Shown: positions 17,998 to 27,851, counted from the first letter of the stretch. The stretch: DNA of 64,000 nt from Gammaproteobacteria bacterium (GCA_026707945.1 JAPOVV010000105.1:124001-188000), one strand, 5' to 3'. The notes: generated from the sequence alone by a model not told the origin. Numbers and translations: made by a program.

Positions 17998-20025
17998 ATG
18001 TCTCGCAATCTTCGCTTTTACATTAAGTTTTTCCAACGAAAGCAGTCGTCTCAACCTGATCCGTTGGGAACGTATTCATTGTTGTGTCGAGACTACTTGA
18101 TTGGGACATCAAGGATAGTGTTAGTTCGTCGAAAAACCGCGATAGCACTGCTCGCATTAATTGTGTTAAGTAGCGTCGGAATCTCCGCTAGTTGGTATGA
18201 AGATCGCGCACTTTACAAGCGTGCCGTGACAGCTCTTAGAGCGAACGAAATAACCCAATTTGAGCGGCATGTTGCGGCACTAGGAGACTATCCTCTAGTT
18301 CCGTACCTCGAATACCTTCGTGCGTTAAAACGAATCGGCGGAACCAGCGCTGATGAAGCGGTCGCATATCGCGACGCGATGCAGCAATATACCTTCGGCG
18401 ATCGTTTCATGACCCAATGGGTGAACGTCCAAGCGACGCGTGGACGCTGGCAAGACTACGTCAACTATTACCAACGATCGAGCGATATCGTTGCGCAATG
18501 TCGTTATGCAATCGGGTTAATAAGGACGGGCGATAAGCGGTCTGCATACGCCTTGCTACCTGAACTCTGGAATGTAGAGGAAAGTCAACACAAATCCTGT
18601 GACCCCGCGTTCGAGATTTGGATTCGGGATGGAGGAGTCTCTACTGAGCTCGCGTGGGAACGCATGAAGAAAGCACTGGATGCTCGGCAGTATCAACTAA
18701 GTCGATACATCATGAGATTTATGGCCGAGGACGCCAAGCCGAGCGCCGAAGCGATGTACGCGGCGCGTCGGAATCCAGGAATCGTCGCAAATCTAAATCG
18801 CTTTCGAAACGATCGTTGGGGAAACGACGCACTCCTTTACGGGCTGAGTAGCCTTGCACGAACTGACTCCGCACGTGCGTTCTCACTTTGGCAGCAACAC
18901 CGAAAATCTAGAACCTTCGATGAGATTCAGACCACTTCGTCCATTAGCGATTTGTATTTATGGCTAGGACTAGAGGGTCATATCGGCCTACCCCGACGTG
19001 AAGGCATATCGACAAGAGCGCTAGAGCGCATCATCCACAGCGCAATATCAAAACACGCATGGCAGGAGGCAGATTTCTGGATCCATCAGCTGCCCGAAGC
19101 CGAACTTTTGAAATACGAGTGGCGATATTGGCGAGCCAAAACCGACATGGCGTTAGGACGGGAATCCGCTGGAGAGGCAATCAAGTCACTCGCTAAAGAA
19201 CGAACTTATTACGGGTTTCTTGCGGCACAGGATTTAGGTCTTCCAGTGAGCCTAAACGAACAAAGCTATACGGGAGACCCAATAAACGAAGAGAAACTAG
19301 CTGCCAATCCTCACGCGCGAATGGTGATCGAGTTTTTCGCCGTTGGTGAGCCGGAGAATGGTCGACGAGAATGGCGAAAACTGGAACAATCGCTGACCAA
19401 TGAAGAAAAAATGGTCATGATCAATTGGTTCAACGAGTTCGGTCTTTCGAACGAAGCAATATTCGCCGCGAATCGCGGTGAAATGCTGAACTTTCTCGAA
19501 GTCCGCTTTCCTACACCTTTTCTAAGCTACTTCAAGAAAGGCGCATTCGTCGCGGACGTACCTTTGTCTTTTCTATTAGCACTTTCGCGACAGGAAAGCG
19601 CATTCGATCATCGAGCAATCTCGCGAGCTGGGGCACGAGGATTGATGCAGATGCTGTTGTCTACTGCACGCGCGACCGCGCGAGCTCACGGAGTTGCGCG
19701 ACCTACCAACGATTCATTGCTTGATCCACGTAGAAACATCGAGCTCGGTTCGTTACACGTTGCCGAACTGTCATCCGAATTTTCTAGCAACCGAATTCTG
19801 GTCGCAGCGTCCTACAACGCGGGTAAACACAGAACCTACGCGTGGTTGCGAGACTACAAAGTTCAGGATACTGCGTCCTTCATTGAAATCATTCCGTTTC
19901 GAGAGACGCGTGAATATGTCAAAGGTGTTCTCGCGTTCGCAGTGGTCTATGCAACGAGAAACGGCGAAAACGTCCAGCTTCTTCAGCCGCATGAACTTCA
20001 ACTACCAACCCATTTGTTCAATTGA
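17998..20025 (+). CDS. slt: Soluble-lytic-transglycosylase (Slt70-type) murein hydrolase
   Basis: A protein of up to 675 residues. A helical superhelix (U and L domains) precedes a C-terminal lysozyme-like domain with the catalytic Glu in SRQESAFDHRAISRAGARG and the following LMQMLLSTA. Such enzymes cleave the MurNAc-GlcNAc bond to form 1,6-anhydro muropeptides. A signal-like segment (RRKTAIALLALIVLSSVGIS) lies about 45 residues in, so the true start may be a GTG near 18118 rather than ATG 17998. The 3' end overlaps the TTG start of tatD. Confidence 0.9.
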   Translation: MSRNLRFYIKFFQRKQSSQPDPLGTYSLLCRDYLIGTSRIVLVRRKTAIALLALIVLSSVGISASWYEDRALYKRAVTALRANEITQFERHVAALGDYPLVPYLEYLRALKRIGGTSADEAVAYRDAMQQYTFGDRFMTQWVNVQATRGRWQDYVNYYQRSSDIVAQCRYAIGLIRTGDKRSAYALLPELWNVEESQHKSCDPAFEIWIRDGGVSTELAWERMKKALDARQYQLSRYIMRFMAEDAKPSAEAMYAARRNPGIVANLNRFRNDRWGNDALLYGLSSLARTDSARAFSLWQQHRKSRTFDEIQTTSSISDLYLWLGLEGHIGLPRREGISTRALERIIHSAISKHAWQEADFWIHQLPEAELLKYEWRYWRAKTDMALGRESAGEAIKSLAKERTYYGFLAAQDLGLPVSLNEQSYTGDPINEEKLAANPHARMVIEFFAVGEPENGRREWRKLEQSLTNEEKMVMINWFNEFGLSNEAIFAANRGEMLNFLEVRFPTPFLSYFKKGAFVADVPLSFLLALSRQESAFDHRAISRAGARGLMQMLLSTARATARAHGVARPTNDSLLDPRRNIELGSLHVAELSSEFSSNRILVAASYNAGKHRTYAWLRDYKVQDTASFIEIIPFRETREYVKGVLAFAVVYATRNGENVQLLQPHELQLPTHLFN

Positions 20026-20819
20026 TTGACATCGGCGCTAATCTCACCGACAAATCGTTCCGCGATGACATAGGCGATGTTGTCGGACGTGCCGTTAAGG
20101 AAGGTATCGAGTACATCGTTGTTACTGGAACCAATGAATCCGCGAGCCACCTCGCCGCGACGATCGCAAGTCAATTCCCGAACCGTCTTGCATTTACAGC
20201 TGGTGTACATCCCCACCATGCGGACGACGTAGCTGACGATTGGCTCGATACGATCGTCGAACTGACTCGTCGCGGCGCCGTAGCGATCGGCGAGACTGGC
20301 CTCGACTACTTTCGCAACTTTTCGACACGCACTAACCAACGCAGCGTATTTCAGGCACAGCTCGAACTGGCCGCGACCCTTGAACTGCCAGTATTCGTTC
20401 ACGATCGTGACTCTAACGGTGAAGTTCTTGACATGCTGCAGCAATACGCGGCTACGGACGTCGTCGTGCATTGTTTTACGGGAGATGGCGATCTGCTCGA
20501 CGCATATCTCGACATCGGCTGCTCTATCGGAATAACCGGTTGGATCTGCGACCCCCGCCGTGGTATGGAATTGGCGAAGATCGTAAATCGCATCCCTGAC
20601 GATCGTCTCATGCTCGAAACAGACTCGCCTTATCTAATGCCGAAGAACATAAGCCCAAAACCAAAAACACGTCGAAATGAACCCATGAACTTAGCGTACG
20701 TGAGACAGAAAGTTGCTGACGCACGCAATCAGTCTGAATCCCACATCGACGTCGTCACGACCAACAATGCAAAAAGGTTCTTTCAGCTTGAAGAAATCAC
20801 TCAAATAACGAATGAATAA
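20022..20819 (+). CDS. tatD: TatD-family metal-dependent deoxyribonuclease
   Basis: A 265-residue TIM-barrel hydrolase of the E. coli TatD subtype, shown by the N-terminus IDIGANLTD. Metal-ligand segments visible in order are AGVHPHHAD, IGETGLDYFRN, VHDRDSNGE, VHCFTGD and LETDSPYL. Characterised relatives act as Mg-dependent 3'-5' exonucleases in DNA repair. The start is TTG overlapping the slt stop (TTGA), which implies translational coupling. Confidence 0.93.
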   Translation: MIDIGANLTDKSFRDDIGDVVGRAVKEGIEYIVVTGTNESASHLAATIASQFPNRLAFTAGVHPHHADDVADDWLDTIVELTRRGAVAIGETGLDYFRNFSTRTNQRSVFQAQLELAATLELPVFVHDRDSNGEVLDMLQQYAATDVVVHCFTGDGDLLDAYLDIGCSIGITGWICDPRRGMELAKIVNRIPDDRLMLETDSPYLMPKNISPKPKTRRNEPMNLAYVRQKVADARNQSESHIDVVTTNNAKRFFQLEEITQITNE

Positions 20820-20857
20820 ACTATTTGCACAAGTCGTCATAACGGTAACAGGTCCAT

Positions 20858-21634
20858 ATGTCTCAGTTTGAAACTATCACATACGAAGTCGAAGATACGC
20901 TCGCGACGGTCACTTTAAATCGCCCTGACAGCATGAACGGTATTACGAATCAATTGATGCGGGAGCTGTGGGAGTGCCTGAGTGCTGCCGCGAACGATGC
21001 GAATACCCGAGTTTTGCTTTTTACCGGAGCAGGCCGAGCGTTCTGTCCAGGCGTCGATCTGAAGGCGTCTACAAGCGGCGCAAAGCAGGAGCCAAATAGA
21101 AAGGACTATTTCCATATCACTTCGCTTCTGCACGAAATGCCTAAAGTCACCATCGCCGCAGTCAACGGAGCTTGCGCCGGTGCCGGTTTCGGTTGGGCGT
21201 GTGCCTGTGACTTGCGTTACGCGAGCGAACGCGCCGTATTCAACTCAGCATTTCTCGGAGTCGCCATTTCCGGCGACATGGCTGGACCTTGGTTATTGCC
21301 TCGCATCGTTGGGGCTACGAAAGCCCGCGAGCTGTTCTTCTCCAGTCAGAAATTCCCAGCAGATGAAGCTGAACGGATAGGTCTTGTTCTAAAGACGTTC
21401 CCCGAAGACACATTCCGTGACGAGGTAAAAGAGCTCGCGGTCAATTTCTCGAAGATGGCGCCACTCGCGATAGGCGAGATGAAACGGAATTTCGTTGATG
21501 CGGAAAAGATGCCACTGCGGGAATACATCGAGCTGGAAACGGAGCGACATACTCGCACAGGCGCGAGTAACGATTCACGTGAAGCAATGCGCGCTTTTGT
21601 TGAGAAACGCGAACCCGTGTTTCACGGAAACTGA
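20858..21634 (+). CDS. Enoyl-CoA hydratase/isomerase (crotonase) family protein
   Basis: A 258-residue crotonase-fold protein. The CoA oxyanion-hole segments are GAGRAFCPGVDLKA (near residue 60) and NGACAGAGFGWACACDLRYAS (near residue 105). In the second catalytic region AFLGVAISGDMAGPWLLPRIVG, the usual first catalytic Glu of hydratases appears replaced and an Asp follows. Hydratase, isomerase or another crotonase reaction therefore remain open. It lies 38 bases after tatD and converges with the glutaredoxin-like gene. Confidence 0.88.
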   Translation: MSQFETITYEVEDTLATVTLNRPDSMNGITNQLMRELWECLSAAANDANTRVLLFTGAGRAFCPGVDLKASTSGAKQEPNRKDYFHITSLLHEMPKVTIAAVNGACAGAGFGWACACDLRYASERAVFNSAFLGVAISGDMAGPWLLPRIVGATKARELFFSSQKFPADEAERIGLVLKTFPEDTFRDEVKELAVNFSKMAPLAIGEMKRNFVDAEKMPLREYIELETERHTRTGASNDSREAMRAFVEKREPVFHGN

Positions 21635-21669
21635 CGAGCCTCGACTCTCTCGCTGTACGACGCGGTCAT

Positions 21670-21912
21670 CTAGCCACTATTGAGAAGTTCGATGGCTTCC
21701 TCGACGCTAAATGGCCACGTTAGTGACTTGCCGAGGTACGCTAGGACGGGAATGCTTTCACCAAATGATTCGAATAAATCATCGTTCGTTGCCACATCAA
21801 CACTCGTGAGTACAACGCCACGTAGCGCATTGGATTCCAGCAACATAGTTAGTGCTTCATCGCATAACGCACAGTCATCGGTCATATACAGAAAGCACTC
21901 GCGTCGGGGCAT
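21670..21912 (-). CDS. Glutaredoxin-like (DUF836) thiol protein
   Basis: An 80-residue thioredoxin-fold protein with CALC in the usual CxxC position (MTDDCALCDEAL, about residues 10-21) and a cis-Pro strand ESIPVLAYLG near residue 53. DUF836 proteins are small glutaredoxin-like proteins common in gammaproteobacteria. The role is unproven. It is divergent from the acetyltransferase operon. Confidence 0.82.
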   Translation of the reverse strand: MPRRECFLYMTDDCALCDEALTMLLESNALRGVVLTSVDVATNDDLFESFGESIPVLAYLGKSLTWPFSVEEAIELLNSG

Positions 21913-21971
21913 GTCGAACGTTCTTTATTGTTTGTTCAGAGGTGACGACCTCCACCGAGGACGCTCTATAG

Positions 21972-22523
21972 GTGGGTGAATTAGAGTCACGCGTACACAT
22001 TCGACGCGTCGAATCCCGCGATAAGCGTGAACTTCTCGCGCTGAATCAATCAAGCGTAAGCCTACATTCCCCCTGGATTACTACCCCCTTAACCAGTCAC
22101 TCGTTTCGTAGTTACTATAGGAGAACACTTCGTGACGATCATGAAGGCATCCTCTGTTGTCTAAATGACGGTAACAAAATCGTGGGGGTTTTCAATCTCA
22201 ATGGTATCGTGCGCGGATCGTTTCAAAGCACCACGATCGGTTACTACTCTTCAGTCGAACATACCGGTAAGGGTTACATGACGGAAGGCCTTAACCAAGT
22301 CTTGAAATTCGCGTTCGAAAATCTCGGTTTGCATCGTGTCGAAGCCAACATTCAACCAAACAATGATCCTTCTCGCAAATTGGTTCAACGTTGTGGTTTC
22401 GTACTGGAGGGATTTTCCGCGAAATTCCTTTTTATTGACGGGCAGTGGCGAGATCACGAGCGCTGGGTCGCCTTTGACGAACGTGAAGCGCTTCATCGTA
22501 TCCCCTCTCTAATCGACCGATGA
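21972..22523 (+). CDS. GNAT N-acetyltransferase, RimJ/RimL type
   Basis: A 183-residue acetyltransferase with the acetyl-CoA region YYSSVEHTGKGYMTEGL and the family segment LGLHRVEANIQPNNDPSRKL followed by LVQRCGFVLEG. RimJ/RimL-like proteins acetylate N-terminal amines of ribosomal proteins or small amine substrates. The start is GTG. The stop overlaps the next gene's start (ATGA), so it heads an operon with the S9 peptidase and D-Ala ligase genes. Confidence 0.88.
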   Translation: MGELESRVHIRRVESRDKRELLALNQSSVSLHSPWITTPLTSHSFRSYYRRTLRDDHEGILCCLNDGNKIVGVFNLNGIVRGSFQSTTIGYYSSVEHTGKGYMTEGLNQVLKFAFENLGLHRVEANIQPNNDPSRKLVQRCGFVLEGFSAKFLFIDGQWRDHERWVAFDEREALHRIPSLIDR

Positions 22524-24445
22524 CAGAAGCTATAACGACGCCATTTGGCGCATGGGAATCGCCGTTAACCGTCGAAAAACTCACGTCTCATTCTCCCGTA
22601 GGGTTCAGCCAACTAAGAAGTTGTGGTGACGATCTACTGTGGGTCGAGTCACGTGCACACGAAGCGGGTCGACGCGTTATCGTCCGCTTCAACGAGGACG
22701 CGATCAGTGATGTAACACCGGTTGGTTATTCCGTCCTCAGTCGTGTACATGAATACGGGGGGGTGGCTTATTGCACGTCCGCCGACACGGTTTACTTCGT
22801 TAACGGCGACGATCAGAACATCTACGCACAACCTATCGACGATCCGTCTACGGTTACTCAGGTTACTTCGACCGATGTCAATGAGCGATTTGCTGACCCT
22901 GTATACGATCAAGTCGGAAAAAGATTAGTCTGTGTACGAGAAAGCCACGAGGTAGTTAGCGAACCCGAAAATGACGTAGTTGCGATTGATCTTCAAAGCG
23001 GACACGTAACCCCACTCCATCAGGGACATGATTTTTATGCGCATGCCCGTCTAACACCGAGCGGTAACAAAATCGCGTTTCTAGCGTGGGATCATCCAAA
23101 CATGCCATGGAACGGTACTCAGCTATACGTCATGACTCTTCAACCTACCGTCGGCGACGCTTCAATCATCGCTGGAGGACAGACCGAATCTGTGTTCCAG
23201 CCTGAATGGCTGACCGATGACAAGCTAGTGTTCAGTTCCGACCGTTCCGGTTTTTACGATCTCTACGTATTTAGTTCAGAAGGAACGTATTCGATCGCTG
23301 CAGACGAGAGGGAATATGGTCACGCGATGTGGCAGATCGGTTCGACGCAATTTGCCGCCGTTAATGACACCCTCGTACTCGCAAGCCCAGATCAAAATGA
23401 GTTGTCCCTCGTCGATTCGTTTAGAGGTATGTCAACGCCAGTCGAGAGCGGCGCATCCAGTTATCGCGATATCGTGAAATTTCGCGAAGGCTTTGCGTTC
23501 TGTCAATCCGACGTCGATAAAACGAATGTCGTTCGCATCCGTGACTCGTTTTCCGGTGAGTCTCGCACTATCAAGGACGCCGGTGAGTCGCCTATCGACA
23601 GCGAGTATATCTCGCGTCCGGAGTCCATTACCTTTCCTGGAAGCCACGGAGACGAAGTCCAAGCGTACTACTATGCACCAAATAACCCGAAGTGTACGGC
23701 GCCAGAGAATGAACGCCCACCGTTGTTAGTACAGGCGCACGGCGGACCAACCAGCAGCACGTCGCCATCGCTCAATCCGAAGATACAGTTCTATACATCA
23801 CGAGGTTGGGCGGTACTGGACGTTAACTACAGTGGGAGCACAGGATTCGGGCGTGCATATCGCGATCGATTGTTGAACGAATGGGGAAACAGGGACGTAG
23901 AGGACCTCGCAGCAGGCGTCAGGTACTTAATTTCTCTCGATCTAGTTGATCCACAGCGAGTAGCTATCTCAGGAGGCAGCGCGGGAGGGTTCACGGTACT
24001 ACGCGCGTTAACTACGACTAGCGTTTTTAAAGTTGGCGCGAGTCACTACGGTGTTGCTGATTTACGAGCGCTAGCCGAAGACACTCACAAATTCGAATCG
24101 CGATATATCGACCAACTCGTACCTGAGGATGAACTAGATGCTCGGTCTCCCATAAATCACGTCAATGACCTCAATTGTCCCGTTATTTTCTCGCAAGGCC
24201 TCGAGGACAAAATCGTTCCACCCGATCAATCTCGCGTCATGTTCGAAGCGCTGAAGTCGAAAGGTATCCCCACCGCCTTGTTCATGTTCGAAGGCGAACC
24301 ACACGGTTTTCGTCAGCTCGAAACTCAGATTACGTGTTTGAAGGGGGACTATTACTTTTTTTCACGTGTGTTCGGCTTTACGCCGGTGGGTATCGCTGAA
24401 TCCGCACTCGCGGATGCAGAATCCGCGAACATGGCGAAGTTATGA
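22520..24445 (+). CDS. S9-family serine peptidase (acylaminoacyl/dipeptidyl peptidase-like)
   Basis: A 641-residue prolyl-oligopeptidase-family protein. Residues 1 to about 370 form a beta-propeller-like domain with WD40/PD40-type repeats (FQPEWLTDDKLVFSSDRSG). The C-terminal alpha/beta hydrolase domain has Ser487 in SGGSAGG, Asp563 in GLEDKIVPP and His595 in GEPHGF. No signal peptide is present, so it is cytoplasmic and probably trims short or acylated peptides. Both ends overlap neighbours by ATGA, so translation of the three genes is coupled. Confidence 0.92.
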   Translation: MTEAITTPFGAWESPLTVEKLTSHSPVGFSQLRSCGDDLLWVESRAHEAGRRVIVRFNEDAISDVTPVGYSVLSRVHEYGGVAYCTSADTVYFVNGDDQNIYAQPIDDPSTVTQVTSTDVNERFADPVYDQVGKRLVCVRESHEVVSEPENDVVAIDLQSGHVTPLHQGHDFYAHARLTPSGNKIAFLAWDHPNMPWNGTQLYVMTLQPTVGDASIIAGGQTESVFQPEWLTDDKLVFSSDRSGFYDLYVFSSEGTYSIAADEREYGHAMWQIGSTQFAAVNDTLVLASPDQNELSLVDSFRGMSTPVESGASSYRDIVKFREGFAFCQSDVDKTNVVRIRDSFSGESRTIKDAGESPIDSEYISRPESITFPGSHGDEVQAYYYAPNNPKCTAPENERPPLLVQAHGGPTSSTSPSLNPKIQFYTSRGWAVLDVNYSGSTGFGRAYRDRLLNEWGNRDVEDLAAGVRYLISLDLVDPQRVAISGGSAGGFTVLRALTTTSVFKVGASHYGVADLRALAEDTHKFESRYIDQLVPEDELDARSPINHVNDLNCPVIFSQGLEDKIVPPDQSRVMFEALKSKGIPTALFMFEGEPHGFRQLETQITCLKGDYYFFSRVFGFTPVGIAESALADAESANMAKL

Positions 24446-25371
24446 AGATTGCGGTCATCGGTGGCGGCACTTCGCCTGAAGCGGAGGTATCACGCGTATC
24501 AGCGACTCAGGTGGTCGACGGGTTGACGCCACGTCACGAGGCAACATATATCGAATTTGATTCGAGACTTCACACTGAGCTCAATCGACTAGCGCCCGAG
24601 GTGGTGTTTCCAGTCCTCCACGGCGTACCCGGTGAAGATGGATCAATCCAAGGTTTCCTGGAGGTACTAGGACTTCCCTTCGTAGGTAGCGGCATGTCGG
24701 CATCCGCCTTAGCGATCGACAAGTATCAAGCGAAGTGCGTATGGCGAGAGCACAACATTCCGGTGCTGCCAATGAAATTACTCGACAGAGCATCGTGGAC
24801 AACCATGGATTGCGAGGAGGTCGAACGCACATTAGGAAATGCGGTCGCGATCAAACCGCGAGCACAAGGGTCTGCGTTGGGGGTACAACTGCTACCGGAA
24901 GGCGGCGATTTACAGAAGGCGTTGGTTGAGGCGTTTGTATCCCACGACCAACTGATCATTGAACCATTCAAGAAAGGGCGAGAAATCACGGTAGCCGTAT
25001 TGGAGAGCGACGGCGTAGCATCTGCGCTTCCGATTATTGAAATTCAGGTCCTTGCCGACGGCGAGTGGTACGACTTCACTAATCGTTACAAAGCTGGCGC
25101 AAGTCAGCATATCCTAGATCCAGACATGCCGTCGGCGACAGCCACAGCGTTGAAGCGGTATGCCGTCGCGGCTCACTGCCTACTCGGTTGCCGAGATCTC
25201 TCACGTTCTGATTTCATTCTCGACGAGCGCGATCAACCATGGTTGCTCGAAATCAACACTATCCCAGGTATGACTCCTACGAGTCTATTCCCAGACGCAG
25301 CACGCGGACACGGCTTGGAATTTACTGATTTGCTGGAATTGCTTGTCAATAACGCGCTCGGTCGTCGTTAG
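24442..25371 (+). CDS. ddl: D-alanine--D-alanine ligase (or close ATP-grasp relative)
   Basis: A 309-residue ATP-grasp ligase. The N-terminus IAVIGGGTSPEAEVSRVSA matches the Ddl substrate loop, and FPVLHGVPGEDGSIQGFLEVLGLPFVGSG is the classical second signature. The C-terminus EINTIPGMTPTSLFPDAA carries the metal-binding Asn and closing loop. It would form the D-Ala-D-Ala dipeptide of peptidoglycan. Placement outside a cell-wall cluster and behind a peptidase gene leaves room for a specialised dipeptide ligase. Confidence 0.88.
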   Translation: MKIAVIGGGTSPEAEVSRVSATQVVDGLTPRHEATYIEFDSRLHTELNRLAPEVVFPVLHGVPGEDGSIQGFLEVLGLPFVGSGMSASALAIDKYQAKCVWREHNIPVLPMKLLDRASWTTMDCEEVERTLGNAVAIKPRAQGSALGVQLLPEGGDLQKALVEAFVSHDQLIIEPFKKGREITVAVLESDGVASALPIIEIQVLADGEWYDFTNRYKAGASQHILDPDMPSATATALKRYAVAAHCLLGCRDLSRSDFILDERDQPWLLEINTIPGMTPTSLFPDAARGHGLEFTDLLELLVNNALGRR

Positions 25372-25538
25372 CCGCTCCTACAGGCTCAAAAGAACGCTAC
25401 AACCTTCGCTTGTTCGTCGAGATCGATTCGTATCAAGTCCACCTACTCAAGCGCACATATTGCGACCGTAACTCGATTCCAAAAAGCCGAACGTGCTTCC
25501 TAGAATTCAAAAATTCATTTCTCTAAAGCGATCCTCAA

Positions 25539-26402
25539 ATGGTCACAAAAATTGCCGCGGGCGTTGGTGCCTTACTCGTCATCTTTGTCTTAATGGGCGC
25601 ATTCACCATCGTTAACAGCGGTCACGTGGGTGTGGTAAGAACATTAGGCGCAGTACAGCCGACAGCCTTACCCGAAGGTTTCAACATAAAGAAGCCCTTC
25701 CTTGACAGTGTCGAGGAAATCTCAGTTCGATTACAGAAAGCGGATGCAGCCGCGACGGCAGCATCCAAAGACCTACAAGTAGTATCAACTCGAGTCGCCG
25801 TTCAGTACTCATTAATCGGAGCCGTTGCTCCTCGTACTTTCCAGACTATCGGACGATCAGACACTGTCGCCGCGAACGTAATCGCACCGGCAATTCAAGA
25901 GTCGGTTAAAGCGGTTACCGCGCAATACACGGCCGAACAGCTAGTAACTAAACGCGCAGAAGTCAAACAGAAAATCCAAACTGCAATCGCGGTATTCATC
26001 GACGACACGCTTGGCCAGAAAGGTGCAGAAGGCGCGTTAAACCTCGATAACGTCGCGATCACTGATTTCGAGTTTTCACAGGAATTCAATAGAGCTATCG
26101 AAGAGAAGGTACAAGCGGAACAAGAAGCATTGAAAGCCGAAAACGAGAAGTTACGCCGGGTTACACAAGCTGAGGCTGCCGCCGAAGAACGAAAACTTGC
26201 GGCCGATGCAGAGGCTTATCAGATCACGCAAGCCTCCGTGGCTAAAGCCGAGGCGATCGAACGAGAAGCAGCCGCTCTGCGTGATAACCCTGAACTCATC
26301 GAACTACGGCTGGCAGAAAAGTGGGATGGCAAACTACCCGTCGTGAACGGTGGTAGTTCGTTACCTCTTCTCAATCTCGATGGTATCGTCAAGCAAAACT
26401 AA
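25539..26402 (+). CDS. SPFH/band-7 (prohibitin-like) membrane protein
   Basis: A 287-residue protein with an N-terminal hydrophobic anchor (VGALLVIFVLMGAFTIVNSG), then a band-7 domain beginning VVRTLGAV, and a long alanine/glutamate-rich helix at about 185-255 (EEKVQAEQEALKAENEKLRR region) typical of prohibitins. These form ring assemblies on the membrane and modulate proteases or lipid domains. No partner protease (FtsH, HflKC, NfeD) is adjacent. The 167 bases upstream contain no gene. Confidence 0.9.
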   Translation: MVTKIAAGVGALLVIFVLMGAFTIVNSGHVGVVRTLGAVQPTALPEGFNIKKPFLDSVEEISVRLQKADAAATAASKDLQVVSTRVAVQYSLIGAVAPRTFQTIGRSDTVAANVIAPAIQESVKAVTAQYTAEQLVTKRAEVKQKIQTAIAVFIDDTLGQKGAEGALNLDNVAITDFEFSQEFNRAIEEKVQAEQEALKAENEKLRRVTQAEAAAEERKLAADAEAYQITQASVAKAEAIEREAAALRDNPELIELRLAEKWDGKLPVVNGGSSLPLLNLDGIVKQN

Positions 26403-26440
26403 ATAGGACGAAATCCGAATCCAACTTCGGATAAAAAAAG

Positions 26441-26472
26441 AAGGCGCGCTACCGATATCGGTAGCGCGCCTT
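26441..26472. terminator. Bidirectional terminator between the SPFH gene and amtB
   Basis: A perfect 32-base palindrome centred on GATATC, with GC-rich arms (AAGGCGCGCTACCGAT and its complement). It is flanked by an A run on the left and a T run on the right, so it can work as a rho-independent terminator for both convergent genes. Confidence 0.92.
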
Positions 26473-26496
26473 TTTCGTTGCGAGGTTTCGTGAAAG

Positions 26497-27795
26497 CTAA
26501 GGGGTATATCCCCGTTCGTTGAAGGAGGTCAAATCCAAACCTTCGTCCTCTTCGTCCTCCGTAACGCGTACGCCGATGATCATATCTACGACCTTCAAGA
26601 TGACCAGTGTCAGAACGCCGGTCCAGACGAGCGCTGTCACACCACCAGCTAGTTGCACTAGAAGCTGTGAGCCAATCTCGATATCTTGCTGACCACTGAA
26701 CAAACCAAGCGCCGAACTGGCGAATATGCCCGTAAGCAGAACGCCGAGGAATCCTCCGACACCGTGAACCGAGAAGACATCAAGTGAGTCATCGATAAAC
26801 AACCGTCGTTTGATCAAGCCAGTCGCTTCGAAACAGATCCAACCCGCCAAGAAGCCAATGATTAGTGCTCCGCCAGGTCCTACAAATCCAGACGCCGGCG
26901 TGATACAACCGAGGCCCGCAACCATACCAGTGACTGTTCCGAGTACGGTCGGCTTGCCGAAGCGGATCCACTCGGCACACATCCACGTGAAAGCCGCGGT
27001 CGCAGCGGAAATATGCGTTACTGTGAGTGCCATGGCAGCATCACCGTTCGCAGCTAACGCGCTTCCACCGTTGAAACCAAACCAACCAACCCAGAGCATC
27101 CCGGCTCCCATAACAGTTAAAGGAACGTTGTGTGGGAGATTTGGTGACTCTGGATAACCCTTGCGACTGCCGATGTACATCGCTGCCACAATCGCCGCGG
27201 TTCCGGCGGTAATGTGGACGACCGCGCCGCCGGCGAAGTCCAAGAATCCGAGATCTCCTAGCCAACCTCCTCCCCATACCCAGTGGGTTATTGGGATGTA
27301 GACGATCAACAACCACGCCGCGGAAAAGATGAGCATCGCAGAAAATCGCATCCGTTCTGCAAAGCCACCTACGATGAGCGCTGGTGTGATGATTGCGAAC
27401 GTGAGCTGGAACGTGGCAAACACGGACTCAGGAATCGTGCCTGATACAGTGGCTTCTTTGATTTCACCTAGCAAAAAGTTATTAAGTGTCCCTAGGAACG
27501 ACGTCTCACCGACGACGATGCCCGAACCTGTAAATGCCAGGCTGTAGCCAACCAATACCCAAAGGATTGTCATCAGGCAGGTAATGGCGAAGCAATGCAT
27601 CAAAATGCTCAGAACATTGTTTCGACCTACCAAGCCCGAATAGAAGAGCGATAGCCCGGGAATGGTCATAAACAAGACAAGCGCGGTCGATGTTAGGATC
27701 CATGCCGTATCGCCACTATCTACGCTTTCTGCCATGAGCGGCGTCGCGAGCAATGCAACGATCGCACACCAGATTTTCTTATTACTAAACAACAT
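26497..27795 (-). CDS. amtB: Ammonium transporter (Amt family)
   Basis: A 432-residue protein with a cleavable signal (CAIVALLATPLMAES) and 11 predicted transmembrane helices. Conserved features include LFYSGLVGRNNVLSI, GFAERMRF, DFAGGAVVHITAG with the twin-His pore region, and DDSLDVFSVHGVGG with the second pore histidine. It conducts ammonium/ammonia for nitrogen assimilation. No glnK gene is adjacent, which is atypical for gammaproteobacteria. No sigma-54 element was found upstream. Confidence 0.95.
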   Translation of the reverse strand: MLFSNKKIWCAIVALLATPLMAESVDSGDTAWILTSTALVLFMTIPGLSLFYSGLVGRNNVLSILMHCFAITCLMTILWVLVGYSLAFTGSGIVVGETSFLGTLNNFLLGEIKEATVSGTIPESVFATFQLTFAIITPALIVGGFAERMRFSAMLIFSAAWLLIVYIPITHWVWGGGWLGDLGFLDFAGGAVVHITAGTAAIVAAMYIGSRKGYPESPNLPHNVPLTVMGAGMLWVGWFGFNGGSALAANGDAAMALTVTHISAATAAFTWMCAEWIRFGKPTVLGTVTGMVAGLGCITPASGFVGPGGALIIGFLAGWICFEATGLIKRRLFIDDSLDVFSVHGVGGFLGVLLTGIFASSALGLFSGQQDIEIGSQLLVQLAGGVTALVWTGVLTLVILKVVDMIIGVRVTEDEEDEGLDLTSFNERGYTP

Positions 27796-27820
27796 CGAGT
27801 CTCGCCACTGAATTAGCGCG

Positions 27821-27851
27821 ATTATAAATTCTTGAACGATACGCCTAACAA
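27821..27851 (-). promoter_or_regulatory. Candidate promoter of amtB
   Basis: On the minus strand a perfect -10 TATAAT (27821-27826) is preceded after 19 bases by TTGTTA (27846-27851). The AT-rich 167-base gap to pyrD has no gene. A sigma-54 -24/-12 pair was looked for and not seen. Confidence 0.4.

Noticed and set aside
19998-20471. 157-residue minus-strand frame across the slt/tatD junction
   Set aside because: It lies opposite clear TatD motifs and has no family signature.
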